Shown one piece after another: positions 49,463-58,305 of a DNA stretch of 64,000 nucleotides. A program made the position numbers and the translations under genes. This DNA comes from Haloimpatiens sp. FM7315 (lineage in GTDB: Bacteria; Bacillota; Clostridia; Clostridiales; Clostridiaceae). Under the pieces are notes generated by a model. That model was not told where the DNA came from. It made no database searches and worked only from the letters and a program-made list of their open reading frames with translations. The stretch spans positions 2,778,001 to 2,842,000 of the forward strand of contig JBGVUE010000001.1 of the NCBI GenBank assembly GCA_041861885.1. The letters run 5' to 3'. The number at the start of each line of letters is the position of its first letter. The first letter of the stretch is position 1.

Positions 49463-50669
49463 CTCCCTCTAGTAGAATAACTCTTTCATTCTACCAAAAG
49501 GTGATTATTATTGTACTATACTGGAAAATATTCTCCCTTTTTGTTTGCCGAAATCTCACCCTTTTAGTTTACCATTAACATCTGTTGAGCTTCTTGCAAG
49601 AGTTCGTGATCATGTTGATCATAAATATATCAAATGCTTTCGCCTTCTTACTCTTGGCTGGTCAGATGGCAACACTTTTTTACCACTTACGTTCACTCTG
49701 CTTTCTTCCGAAAAGGAGAAAAACAGACTTTGCTCAGAAAATCACAATATTGATAAAAGAACTAATGGATCTAAACTCCGTAAGGAGGCTGTTTTAAAGT
49801 CACCCGAAGTTATGATTAGTTTACTTAAACAAGTTCCAAAATATGCTATTCCTGCTTCATATGTTCTTTTTGACAGTTGGTTTACATACCCAAAAACTCT
49901 TATACAGATTTTAGAACTCAAACTTAATACTATTGCCATGGTTAAAGCAATGCCAAGGGTTTACTACAATTACAACGGTAAATTATTGAACCTTAAAGAT
50001 CTTTACGCTGCTTTAAGAAAAAGGCGTGGTAAGGCCAAAATTTTATCTTCTACTATTATAGGTATTGGCTCTGACAAAAATGGTAATGAGGTAAAAGCAA
50101 AAATTGTATTTGTAAGGGACAGAAACCGAAGTAGAAAATGGCTTGCTTTAATTTCAACCAATATATCTTTAGATGATAACGAGATAGTAAGGATTTATGG
50201 CAAACGTTGGGATATAGAGGTTTTCTTTAAAATGAACAAGTCTTTTCTAAAACTTGCTAAAGAGTTTCAGGGGCGTTCTTATGATTCCATGGTTTCACAT
50301 ACTTCTATAGTTTTTACCAGGTATATTATGCTTACTTTAGAAAGTCGTAAGAATAATGATGTTAGAACTATTGGTGGATTTTTTTCAATGTTGTGATGAA
50401 CTTCAAGATATTAAGTTTTGTGAAGTAATGAATCTTATTATAGATATTTTAAAAAATGTATTAACTGAAAAACTTCTTCTTTCAAAAGACATTATTCACT
50501 CAATAATAGATAGTTTTATTGCTGCTTTGCCTTGTTACATCAAGGAGAAGTTAGTCTTTTTGTCCTGCGAAAGTTGAGTTAATAAATAATAGTTTTTTCT
50601 CGCCATTCTTTAAATTTATATTCCTTTATATTTAAAAGTTCTGAAATAAATCCAAAATTAAACCCTTAT

Positions 50670-51170
50670 TCATATAACATCATTATATATTTTATCTACT
50701 ATCTCATTTAAACTTAACTTTTTACCCAAGCATACTTCAGAAATAATACCTAAAAAATCTTTTTCATTCCACCATCTTCTCATTTCTTTTTCACCAAATT
50801 CATGTGAATTGGGCTTTTGTTTGTGACGAATTAAAGTTTCTTCAAAAGGTATGTCAAAATAATAAGCAAAAATTTTCTTTTGAAACTGCTGAAGCATACT
50901 TTGAAATAATTTCTCATACCACTTTGAATTTAAAATGCCTTCTAAAATTACTACATGGCAGTGATTTTTCCCGTATAAAGCAAGTTCCAGTAGCAAATCA
51001 ATAGCTTCAGAATTAGGACCATCTTTTACATATAACATTTCTCTTCTAACTACATCTTGAGAAATCAGCATTGTTCCATGACCAAATCTTTTTTGTAAAG
51101 CTCTTCCCGTAGTACTTTTACCGCTACCAGAATTACCCCTTAGAATTATTAGCTTTGCTTCTTTTTCCAT
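50670..51170 (-). CDS. P-loop kinase (AAA_33 / zeta-toxin-like)
   Basis: 166 residues. Walker A is ILRGNSGSGKSTTGRAL, followed by ISQDVVRREML (Asp of the kinase family), VVILEGIL (Walker B-like) and the lid AYYFDIPFEETLIRH with HKQKPNSHEFG. Such small kinases phosphorylate nucleosides, sugars or antibiotics; the substrate is unknown. Start: ATG at 51170 after AAGGGTGAT; the ATG at 51215 is upstream of that SD. No antitoxin gene is adjacent, which argues against a toxin. Confidence 0.78.
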   Translation of the reverse strand: MEKEAKLIILRGNSGSGKSTTGRALQKRFGHGTMLISQDVVRREMLYVKDGPNSEAIDLLLELALYGKNHCHVVILEGILNSKWYEKLFQSMLQQFQKKIFAYYFDIPFEETLIRHKQKPNSHEFGEKEMRRWWNEKDFLGIISEVCLGKKLSLNEIVDKIYNDVI

Positions 51171-51434
51171 AACGATATCACCCTTTATATTTAATTTTTC
51201 ATATTTCTTTTTCATATTTCACTTTCATATATTGTATTTCCTATTTCATTTTTTATAGTTCATATATTATATTTCATTTTCAACTAAAAAAACCTTCCTA
51301 TTTGGATTCTTTACTAACTTTTTTAAGTAACAAATAATCTAGCTAAAACAATTGGTATTCTTAAATACTTATTTAAATATGTATGTACTACCTTAGCTTT
51401 ACACATATAAAAAATAGGTTTTTATACATAAATG

Positions 51435-52133
51435 TTAGTGATTTTCCCTGTCAAAATCGGAATTACAACAGTTTTTATTTATGCATTCTACATGAAAATT
51501 TCCCTCTTCATATATAACTTTAGATATACTTAAATTTTCCATTTCTCTTACATTAAAGCTTTTATCCAAATAATCTATAATTAGCCTAATTATTCCACCA
51601 TGAATTACAACTAAAACATTCTCATCTTTCTCATTAGCATTTTCCAAACATATATGTTCCAAAGTTTTCATGACCCTTTTTATAACTGTATCATAATCCT
51701 CTGCCTCTTTTGTCTCATCTAAAATAGCACAACAATCACAAAATTTCTTTTGAAAATCATATTTTTCCTCAGCTTCTTTAAATGATCTTACCTTAAGGTA
51801 TTCCAAGATATCCTTAAACAATATGCTTTCAAACTCACCTTCATATTTGCCAAAATATACTTCTCTCAAGCCTTCTAACTCTTTAACTTTTAAGTTAGAG
51901 CTTTCTTTGTTCTCTTTAAGAATAATTTCACAAGTTTTAATAGCCCTACCTAAATCGCTACTATATGCAGCTTTAAATTTGAGATTTTTAATCTTGTTTC
52001 CAACATCTTTAGCCGCTTTAATACCATCTTCAGTAAGTACCCCATCGCACCATCCTTGTGTTCTCTTTGCTCTATTAAGGATTGTTTGCCCATGTCTCAT
52101 TAAATACAAAATAACTTTACCTTTACTAGCCAT
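51435..52133 (-). CDS. Histidine phosphatase family protein
   Basis: 232 residues of the phosphoglycerate-mutase-like superfamily. The catalytic RHG is in LYLMRHGQTILN; the second Arg is in YSSDLGRAIKTCE, the acid Glu in LREVYFGKYEGE and the second His in VVIHGGIIRLII. The cofactor-independent mutase is a different fold, so this is a small-molecule phosphatase or mutase-like enzyme. Start: ATG at 52133 after AAAGGGGGAAAG; the ATG at 52208 is too far upstream of an SD. The frame is intact. Confidence 0.85.
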   Translation of the reverse strand: MASKGKVILYLMRHGQTILNRAKRTQGWCDGVLTEDGIKAAKDVGNKIKNLKFKAAYSSDLGRAIKTCEIILKENKESSNLKVKELEGLREVYFGKYEGEFESILFKDILEYLKVRSFKEAEEKYDFQKKFCDCCAILDETKEAEDYDTVIKRVMKTLEHICLENANEKDENVLVVIHGGIIRLIIDYLDKSFNVREMENLSISKVIYEEGNFHVECINKNCCNSDFDRENH

Positions 52134-52255
52134 TGCTTTCCCCCTTTTATTCTTTAATTGAATCTTTTCTATAAAATATTCTAACCAACTTATTGCATTG
52201 GAAAACAAATTTTGATTTAAATTTGTAAATTTAAGCTTATAAGAAAAAGAAAAAC

Positions 52256-52312
52256 GGGGACGGTTAACTTCTTCGTACCTTTTAAAATACTTAAATTAAC
52301 TTAACCGTCCCC
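52256..52312. repeat. Convergent repeat pair at the broken end of a pseudogene
   Basis: Forward GGGGACGGTTAAC (52256-52268) and reverse TTAACCGTCCCC (52301-52312). The reverse copy begins where the phosphotransferase-like reading frame loses its homology (after VCPR). Confidence 0.92.
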
Positions 52313-52903
52313 TTATTCCACCCCGAGGGCAAACTAACTGACTATCTACAAAAATATTATAAACGGAAGCTATTTGAGGTTCATTTTTAAGACATTTAGC
52401 CCTTTTATTAATTCTCTTCCAGTATATTTCAAAACCATTATCAAACTTATTTTCCTCAAATTTTTCATTCTGCCAATAGGTATTAAATATTTCAGTAATA
52501 CTATTACTGCATCCTAAAGCCATAGATTTATTAAAATTTTGTAAATCCTTTCCAGGTATGTATTCAATTAGCATTCAATTAATATTCACTTTGTTTCATT
52601 AAGACAAGTATATCCATAAAATTAATAATAGGTAAATTTTATTAAATACTACAAAAATTTTTTTATTTCTATCTCTTTATCATCTGATTTTTTTAAAACA
52701 TATGAATTTTTCCCTATTATGATTTTATAAACATTATAATCCCTATGAGCCCCTTCACCATTTTCGTGAATCCTGTAAATACTTATTTCTTCTAATTATT
52801 CTCCAAGTTTTGGTGAAATTGATTTTACAATTGCTTTTAACTTATTTATTTCACTAATATCTTCTATTTTTTCTGTGTACAACCCCTTCATAAAAGCCAT
52901 CAT
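52296..52903 (-). pseudogene. Phosphotransferase (APH)-family gene, truncated at a repeat copy
   Basis: The N-terminal part from 52903 reads MKGLYTEKIEDISEINK, an in-frame TAA at 52796 (CAA expected), then DYNVYKIIIGKNSYVLKKSD, the APH-type beta hairpin with the ATP lysine region. Broken frames lead on to LIEYIPGKDLQNFNK and VDSQLVCPR, where APH proteins continue into the catalytic HGDxxxxN loop. Here the repeat starts instead, so the catalytic half is gone. A small duplication (TTAATTGAAT / CTAATTGAAT, 52564-52586) adds another frame break. Family assignment rests on pattern only. Confidence 0.65.
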
Positions 52904-52907
52904 TTTT

Positions 52908-53222
52908 TATAATATTTTCACCAATATAACCTTATACTTACTTTACATTTCCCGTTCATTTGTCCTCTTGTGATTCAAAGGTTAACAAAGTAAATTAATT
53001 CATTCTAACTATTGCCATGAATATTCACAATCCTCTCAATCACTAATTTAATTTTCTTCTTTACTACATCACTAGAAATGTTTAAAATTTCTTCAACGTC
53101 TTTTCATCCTATATATTAATATATTTACCCTGGTATATATTTACCTGGTATATATTTATATTTTAGTTCTACAAGGCCCTTATAGATTTTTGTTCAATAG
53201 ATCAATCGCCTATACGCTTATA
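52908..53222. other. Gap with possible relic
   Basis: No intact gene. On the minus strand 52990-53110 a frame reads KDVEEILNISSDVVKKKIKL, reminiscent of a sigma-factor region 4 or other helix-turn-helix end, without a start. A short TATATTTACCTGG duplication lies near 53130-53160. Confidence 0.35.
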
Positions 53223-53855
53223 TCATAGATCTATTGAAAGTAATTCCTCAAAACTATCAATAACATAATCATAATCACATTTTTCAACTTGTCCAAAACC
53301 ATATCTTGCATATACAAAAGGTATTCCTGCTATTTTAGCAGACTCTGCATCTTTATTTGTATCTCCAACATAAATTGGATTTTTAAGTTCATTTCTCTTT
53401 ATCACTAATTTGTTGTTTTCACCTTTTGATAATCCCGTTACCCCTGGGCATTCAAAATCTTGAAAATATTTTTCTAACCTATGTGCCTTTAGAAAACATT
53501 GTATATAACCATCTTGACAGTTACTTACTATAAATAATTTATATTTTTCTGATAAAGCCTTAAGGGTTTCTTCTAGCTTTGGAAATAACTTACCACCATG
53601 CTTTCCTAAATAAATTATCTCTTCTTCACAAAATTCCTTTATTAAATTTATCTGTCTTTCCTTTTGAAACTCTGGAAATAATTTTTCTCCTATTTCATCT
53701 AATTGAAGGCCCATGCAGCTTTCCATTTCCTTAGCTGTTATACCTTTTGTTATATCTGAATGCCTTGGTATCACATTTTTCCATGCCTCACATATACCTT
53801 CTATGGCACTCCAAAGAGTTCCATCCAAATCAAAAATAATACTATCAATACTCAT
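53223..53855 (-). CDS. HAD-superfamily hydrolase (phosphoglycolate phosphatase-like)
   Basis: 210 residues with the four HAD motifs: IIFDLDGTLW (nucleophile Asp), LFIVSNC (motif II), the Lys near KGENNKLVIKR, and YVGDTNKDAESAKIAG (motif IV). A helical cap of the phosphoglycolate phosphatase/beta-phosphoglucomutase type sits between motifs I and II. Start: the second ATG (53855) is 6 bases after GGAGG; the first (53861) touches the SD. Substrate unknown. Frame intact; a repeat copy lies 29 bases upstream. Confidence 0.88.
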   Translation of the reverse strand: MSIDSIIFDLDGTLWSAIEGICEAWKNVIPRHSDITKGITAKEMESCMGLQLDEIGEKLFPEFQKERQINLIKEFCEEEIIYLGKHGGKLFPKLEETLKALSEKYKLFIVSNCQDGYIQCFLKAHRLEKYFQDFECPGVTGLSKGENNKLVIKRNELKNPIYVGDTNKDAESAKIAGIPFVYARYGFGQVEKCDYDYVIDSFEELLSIDL

Positions 53856-53883
53856 ATTCATCCTCCGTTTGCAATTTTAATAT

Positions 53884-53943
53884 GGGGACGGTTAAGCAAT
53901 TTTGCTCTTATCAACATTCATTTAATTGCATTTAACGCTCCCT
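53884..53943. repeat. Convergent repeat pair, right copy degenerate
   Basis: Forward GGGGACGGTTAAG (53884-53896); a decayed reverse copy TTAACGCTCCCT lies at 53932-53943. Placed between the HAD and HD-domain genes. Confidence 0.75.
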
Positions 53944-53984
53944 CTTTTTCAAACATCTTCTGGCTATACTTACTTATCACTTAA

Positions 53985-54587
53985 TTATATTAAACTTTTA
54001 TAAGAATTTTCCATCACATTTGGCAGTATTGAATATATATCGCAGCCACATAATTTATCAAAGTAATTTTTTAACCCTAAAAAGGATTTCCATTTATCCA
54101 CAGTAAAATCAGGCACGCCATGCCTTAAAGCCACATCAATTAGCCTTTTCTCCATTATACAAGCCCCACTCGGAAGTGATATTGCATCACATAATTGTAT
54201 TAACCTATCATAATCATCGTATAAAGCATTTTTTATAAAAGAAGACAAAAACTTTTTGCTCATCATTACAATCAAACTTTCCAAAAATGTTTCAACATCC
54301 TGTATTGGAAAGGAGTGTGTTAAACATATTCTGGCAACATCTTTTTCCTTTAAATTTATCATATAATTGTAGCCATCGATAGTATGCATAATTGATTTTA
54401 CGCCTTCTCTACGGCCTATATCGTGCAATAATCCCATAACATAAGCCTTTCTGCTGTCTAATGTACTAATTTTATCTGCAATTAATTTTGCATTTAAGCC
54501 AACAGACCTGCTATGCTCCACCCAAGATCCTGGATTTAGTTCGCCACCTATTTGAAGCTCTCTTTCTGCCTCCTGTAAACTTAACAT
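53985..54587 (-). CDS. HD-domain phosphohydrolase
   Basis: 200 residues. The metal-binding His is in SWVEHSRSVGLNAKLIA and the HD pair in VMGLLHDIGRREG; a third conserved His is in ICLTHSFP. Small HD proteins of this class hydrolyse nucleotides or phosphate esters; the substrate is unknown. SD AGGGTGG lies 11 bases before the ATG. The frame is intact. Same strand as the HAD gene, but a repeat pair separates them. Confidence 0.85.
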   Translation of the reverse strand: MLSLQEAERELQIGGELNPGSWVEHSRSVGLNAKLIADKISTLDSRKAYVMGLLHDIGRREGVKSIMHTIDGYNYMINLKEKDVARICLTHSFPIQDVETFLESLIVMMSKKFLSSFIKNALYDDYDRLIQLCDAISLPSGACIMEKRLIDVALRHGVPDFTVDKWKSFLGLKNYFDKLCGCDIYSILPNVMENSYKSLI

Positions 54588-54626
54588 AATAACACCACCC
54601 TAGTTTTTTGCAATTTTTTTGTTCTT

Positions 54627-54726
54627 GGGGACGGTTAACTTATTTCTCCTCTATCTAATTTTTGTTTTTCAGGTTTTTGATGGGTTTTTGATTTTTGGGT
54701 GCGGTTTTGGTGCGGGGACGGTTAAC
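54627..54726 (+). repeat. Two forward repeat copies
   Basis: GGGGACGGTTAAC at 54627-54639 and 54714-54726. A partial GGGTGCGGTTTTGG (54696-54709) just before the second suggests local slippage or a decayed third copy. Confidence 0.9.
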
Positions 54727-54794
54727 TTTTATTTACCTTTGATCTAAGTAATACTTATGTAGCCTCATAGTCCACACTTAACTTACCCCATATT

Positions 54795-55322
54795 TTATTT
54801 CCTGCTTGTCCAATTATCTTTACTATAAACATACTCATAAGACTTAAAATTCTTGTTTAATGACTCTGAATAAAATGAGCCCTCTCTCTCAAAATTAAAA
54901 CCACATTTTTCAATTAACTTTCTACAAGGTATATTATTTTGAAAACAACAAGCATAAACATATTCTATATTATTGGAAAATAAATACTCTAAAATTCCAT
55001 AAACCACCTCTGACATAATTCCTTTATTTTGATAATTGTTATTTAATACAAATCCAAGTTCTTTTGTATCATCCCTCCCCTCTTCAGAATCAATATTTAC
55101 TGCTATATGGCCAATTACCTTTGAATTTTCTCTATTTTCTATTGCAAAAATATTTGAGTTTTTAATATTTCTGTTCAAAACAATCTTTGAGGATAATAAA
55201 CTCTTATGATGTTTCCACCCTGCCATTTCTCCAACGCCTTTCTGGCTGCAATATTCATATAAATCTTTTAAATCTTTTTCTTCAAAGGGTCTTAAAATTG
55301 TTCTTTTAGTTTCTAGCCTCAT
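54795..55322 (-). CDS. GNAT acetyltransferase, RimJ/RimL type
   Basis: About 175 residues. It starts RLETKRTILRPFEEKDLKDLYEYC, the standard RimJ/RimL-like opening, with the CoA loop LNNNYQNKGIMSEVVYGI and the C-terminal CRKLIEKCGFNFEREG. It may acetylate a ribosomal protein or a small amine; the acceptor is unknown. The start at 55322 (ATGAGGCTAG) matches the family N-terminus; in-frame ATGs at 55340 and 55358 are possible but add non-conserved residues. The frame is intact. Confidence 0.87.
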   Translation of the reverse strand: MRLETKRTILRPFEEKDLKDLYEYCSQKGVGEMAGWKHHKSLLSSKIVLNRNIKNSNIFAIENRENSKVIGHIAVNIDSEEGRDDTKELGFVLNNNYQNKGIMSEVVYGILEYLFSNNIEYVYACCFQNNIPCRKLIEKCGFNFEREGSFYSESLNKNFKSYEYVYSKDNWTSRK

Positions 55323-55571
55323 TTTATCAACTCTTTTCATATTAGATATTTTTTTCAATTATTAAATTTAATTTTTAATAATTATATTCAAACTAATAAT
55401 CCCCGTAACATTTATTTATATAAAATATCCATTTTTAATATATTAGTATTTCTTGACATCTCTTAAAAATTCCTTCAATACATTTTTTAAAACCCCTTCA
55501 ATAAAATTTTATTTGTTATTAATTCAACTTTCACAGTACAAAAAGAGTAACTTCTTCTTGATGGAGCTGCT

Positions 55572-55660
55572 GGGGACGGTTAACATATTTCAACTGCACT
55601 TTAATTAATTTTCTGCTTTTAACTTTTAATCTATTTAACAAGTTTTGCTTAACCGTCCCC
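55572..55660. repeat. Convergent repeat pair
   Basis: Forward GGGGACGGTTAAC (55572-55584) and reverse TTAACCGTCCCC (55649-55660), 64 bases between, in the gap before the hemerythrin gene. Confidence 0.92.
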
Positions 55661-55816
55661 GATTTTTTTCGATTTTTTCTCTATTTTTACCATGCTTGGT
55701 TGATTAAATTCAAAAACTTATATAATAGATATAAGGATAACTATTATTAATTAGTATGATTTCTTTATAATTAGTAGTAATTTTCTTTTTATTTTCACCA
55801 TATCATATAGGGTGTA

Positions 55817-56209
55817 ATAGACATTATCAAATGGAAGAATAATTATAATACTGGTATAGAAGAAATAGATAACCAGCACAAAAATTTATTTAGAATTGCA
55901 AATGATGCTTTTTCTCTTTTACAAGACAAATTTTGCATAGACAAATACGACAAAATTGTAGATATTATTAAAGAACTACAAGATTATACAGTATACCATT
56001 TTAATTCTGAGGAAGAATACATGAAAAAAATTAAATATAAAAAATTAATTTCCCATAAAGTAGAACATGATTGCTTTGTTAAAAAAATTAAGGAAATTGA
56101 TTTAAATAAAATTGATTCAAATCAAGATAAGTATATTTTAGAAATACTTAATTTTGTAGTTGAATGGATATCACATCATATTATTACACAGGACAAGCTT
56201 ATTGGATAA
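55817..56209 (+). CDS. Bacteriohemerythrin
   Basis: 130 residues with the full set of di-iron ligands: NTGIEEIDNQHKNLF (His), YHFNSEEEYM (His, Glu), ISHKVEHDCF (two His) and WISHHIITQDKLIG (His, Asp). It binds O2 and could serve oxygen sensing or scavenging in an anaerobe. The family normally starts with a Met about two residues before IIKW; here that codon is ATA (55817), behind AGGGTG. So the start is ATA or a changed ATG; the nearest true ATG (56021) would cut off half the ligands. Confidence 0.85.
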   Translation: MDIIKWKNNYNTGIEEIDNQHKNLFRIANDAFSLLQDKFCIDKYDKIVDIIKELQDYTVYHFNSEEEYMKKIKYKKLISHKVEHDCFVKKIKEIDLNKIDSNQDKYILEILNFVVEWISHHIITQDKLIG

Positions 56210-56250
56210 TTTTTTTATTCATAATGCAGTTAAATGAACTTATATATATA

Positions 56251-56313
56251 GGGATGGTTAATGTTTTTAACTCATTTAAAGCACTTAATAGCAGATTTAA
56301 CTTAACCGTCCCC
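56251..56313. repeat. Convergent repeat pair, left copy degenerate
   Basis: Left copy GGGATGGTTAATG (56251-56263), right copy TTAACCGTCCCC (56302-56313). Lies right after the hemerythrin gene. Confidence 0.8.
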
Positions 56314-56390
56314 GTTTAAACCTTAAATTAAACCTTAAATATCATATGGAAAAAATTTAAATTTTATGTCTTAAAAGCACCTTACTTTTT

Positions 56391-57187
56391 TTATTTCACC
56401 CCAATAAACATACCATATTCTTTAGGGATTTCAATGATTCCAGCAGCATTCTTTTTCTTTTCGTAAAAATCTATCATTGTAGTTTTTTGACTTTCACTTA
56501 AACCTTCCATGGAAGTCATTGAATATATATATTCCACCAAATCCTTAGATTCTGATATTTCCATCCTATCATAATATTCCCTGCATTGTACATTTGCAAA
56601 GTGCATACGAAGTTGCTCATAACCATTCTGAAGTGTAAACGAAACATTAGTTTTGTTTTCATTAACAAGTTGTAACTCTTTTAATGTATCGAATATAAAT
56701 TTTGTTAGACCATTTTCTCCGAAAGTGGCTGTATAAAATTTACCACCTTTTTTAATACCCTATAAACTTCACACAGTGCTTTGTCTATGTTAGGTATATG
56801 ATATAGCATTGAGTTTGCAATTATTATATCAAAGGTATCATTATCATAGGGTATATCTTGAATATCAATCTTTTTTATATCCACAGGGAATTTGTCATAT
56901 TCATTTCGCAAATATTCCACCATTCCATCAGAAAAATCAGACAAAACAAGTTTAAACTCAGGAACTATATCACTAATATGATTTTTCCACAAATCGCCTT
57001 TACCACTACCTAGTTCTAAAATACTGCACATCTTTGTAAATTCATATTGTTTATATAGCCATGACTTAAACCCTTCTTTATTTATACTATACTTTTCATG
57101 GAAATTTTGGCGTTCATTCAAAGACAAAATATTTTCATATTGCTTCTCTACGTATTCGCTTTCTCTCATCTTTTTATAATCTAACAT
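56391..57187 (-). CDS. Class I SAM-dependent methyltransferase (one frameshift)
   Basis: About 265 residues. The SAM loop is ILELGSGKGDLW, the acidic position follows in LVLSDFSDGM, and motif IV is FDIIIANSMLYHIPNIDKAL, typical of Methyltransf_11/25 proteins. One base added to the T6 run at 56748-56753 gives VLKKGGKFYTATFGENGLTKF and joins both frames through to FIGVK. Substrate unknown. The gap 57188-57327 has no gene. Confidence 0.82.
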
Positions 57188-57327
57188 TTTTACATCACAT
57201 ATTGACTAAAGAAATATCTTTTTTCAATACTCTCCTTTCATTCATGATTGCATATCCATTTTGCAAAATTAATTTTTTCATAACCCCTTATACTCTTATA
57301 CCACAATGATTTATACAATAATAGCCA

Positions 57328-57573
57328 TCATATGGTTTTTTTCATTAATTGTAATATTAGAAAAATAATTAGTATTATTGCCATTATAGGAATAACTAAA
57401 TAAACCTTATTTTTTGTTCGTAAATATTCATTCCACTCATCAATCACTTAATTCATAAGTATTAATCCAATTAAAAAAATAAACAAAACCCGTGGAATAT
57501 CCACCTTTAGTATTATCAATATAATGTATGTAATAGAACACATAATAGCAATTACTCTAAGAATTTTTTTCAT
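57328..57573 (-). CDS. Small two-helix membrane protein (in-frame stop)
   Basis: 81 codons beginning MKKILRVIAIMCSITYIILI after a strong GGAGGAG SD. Two or three hydrophobic segments surround a charged loop (DEWNEYLRTKN). An in-frame TAA at 57448 follows LILMN; CAA is plausible there. No family recognised. The next gene upstream is also a small membrane protein, so the two may form a pair. Confidence 0.45.
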
Positions 57574-57617
57574 ATTATTTCTCCTCCTTATTTTAATATT
57601 TTAGACAATAAATTAAA

Positions 57618-57910
57618 TTATTTATTATCTAAAATACCATTAACAATAATAATAACAAATATTATTATTGTTATAAAAAAACCTAATAAATATAAATTTT
57701 TTAAACTAGCTACAATATACGAAAGAAATAAAATACCGCATATCATATAACTCCAACCTTTTCTAATACTAATTCTATCTATCATCTCAACACTGTATCT
57801 TTTTTTATAAAATCATTCATTTTTTTTAGAAGGAATAAATAACTCATTCTAAAACAATAAATAGATGCCATAATCCAAAAAGTATAAAGTAAATTATATG
57901 CTATATTCAT
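57618..57910 (-). CDS. Small membrane protein (one frameshift)
   Basis: 97 residues starting MNIAYNLLYTFWIMASIYCF after AAGGAGGTG. Three hydrophobic segments; the loop after the first two is RYSVEMIDRISIRKGW. One base added to the T7 run at 57800-57806 joins both halves to the stop at 57618. It ends 45 bases before the start of the next small gene, so they are probably one operon. No family recognised; an immunity or accessory role is possible but not supported. Confidence 0.5.
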
Positions 57911-58194
57911 AAATACACCTCCTTAAAAATTAACTTTTTGCAAATATGTAAATATATACATTATTGTGAAAGTTACTAGACGTCTGTCAAATGAACAATA
58001 TTTAAAAATTCATATCTTTATTGATCTGCAGCATATTTTCAATATTAAATCGTATAAAAGTCCAAGGATTACACTAAATAATACAACCTTAAAAATTAAA
58101 AGCAAAACAATAGGCAAAAAATAACAGAAGATTCTAAAAATATTAGAAACAGTGAAATTGAAATATTAGAAAGATAATTAATCATCCTTATCAA
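57911..58194. other. Non-coding gap
   Basis: AT-rich and without start or SD patterns. A run reading KILEIVKLKY-like on the plus strand is not supported. It leads into the 68-base duplicated sequence at 58195. Confidence 0.4.
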
Positions 58195-58262
58195 CTACAT
58201 CCGCTCTGCTATGCCTACCAACACCAATTGGTATTAGTATAATTAACTTAACCGTCCCCAAG
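58195..58262 (-). repeat. 68-base duplicated sequence ending in a repeat core, copy 1
   Basis: Begins CTACATCCGCTCTGCTATGC, contains the dyad ACCAATTGGT and ends with the reverse core TTAACCGTCCCC (58248-58259). The second copy is at 59114-59182, with only a few changes. Confidence 0.88.
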
Positions 58263-58305
58263 ATTATTAAATCCTCTACAATAAACAATTACATAAAGAA
58301 AAATT

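Larger units (their letters stand above)
47245..49580 (-). mobile_element. IS21-family insertion sequence, 2,336 bp
   Basis: Starts TGTTACTGGC and ends CCATTAACA; the ends share an imperfect inverted repeat including ATTTCGGCAAA. The 5-bp target duplication TCTGT (47240-47244 and 49581-49585) lies exactly at the break in the IS4-type transposase. It carries istA and istB on the minus strand. Confidence 0.88.
46841..50578 (+). pseudogene. IS4-family transposase, split and decayed
   Basis: The N-terminal part (46841-47244) reads TDKQFNFTINRFFKDNKIGYIL and then VLVVDDSLYSRSRSKSV; the C-terminal part (from 49581) continues SVELLARVRDHVDHKYIK. Joining across the IS21 insert restores the family sequence exactly. 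The first catalytic Asp is in VVDDSLYSR, the second in VLFDSWFTYP, and the YREK signature is IYGKRWDIEVFFKMNK. In-frame TAA codons occur near 46959 and 47060, plus a frameshift at the start and one at the T7 run near 50385. Confidence 0.88.
46726..50580. mobile_element. Decayed IS4-type insertion sequence carrying a nested IS21-type element
   Basis: The ends are AACTCAACTTTCGCA at 46726-46740 and its exact complement at 50566-50580; the match extends outward as TTA(A/T)T. Without the insert at 47245-49580 the element is about 1.5 kb, normal for IS4-type elements. The transposase is broken by stops and frameshifts and split by the insert, so it cannot move itself. Confidence 0.85.

Noticed and set aside
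50670..51170. Zeta toxin of a toxin-antitoxin pair
   Set aside because: The P-loop kinase fold fits, but no epsilon-type antitoxin gene lies next to it and key zeta-toxin features cannot be shown.
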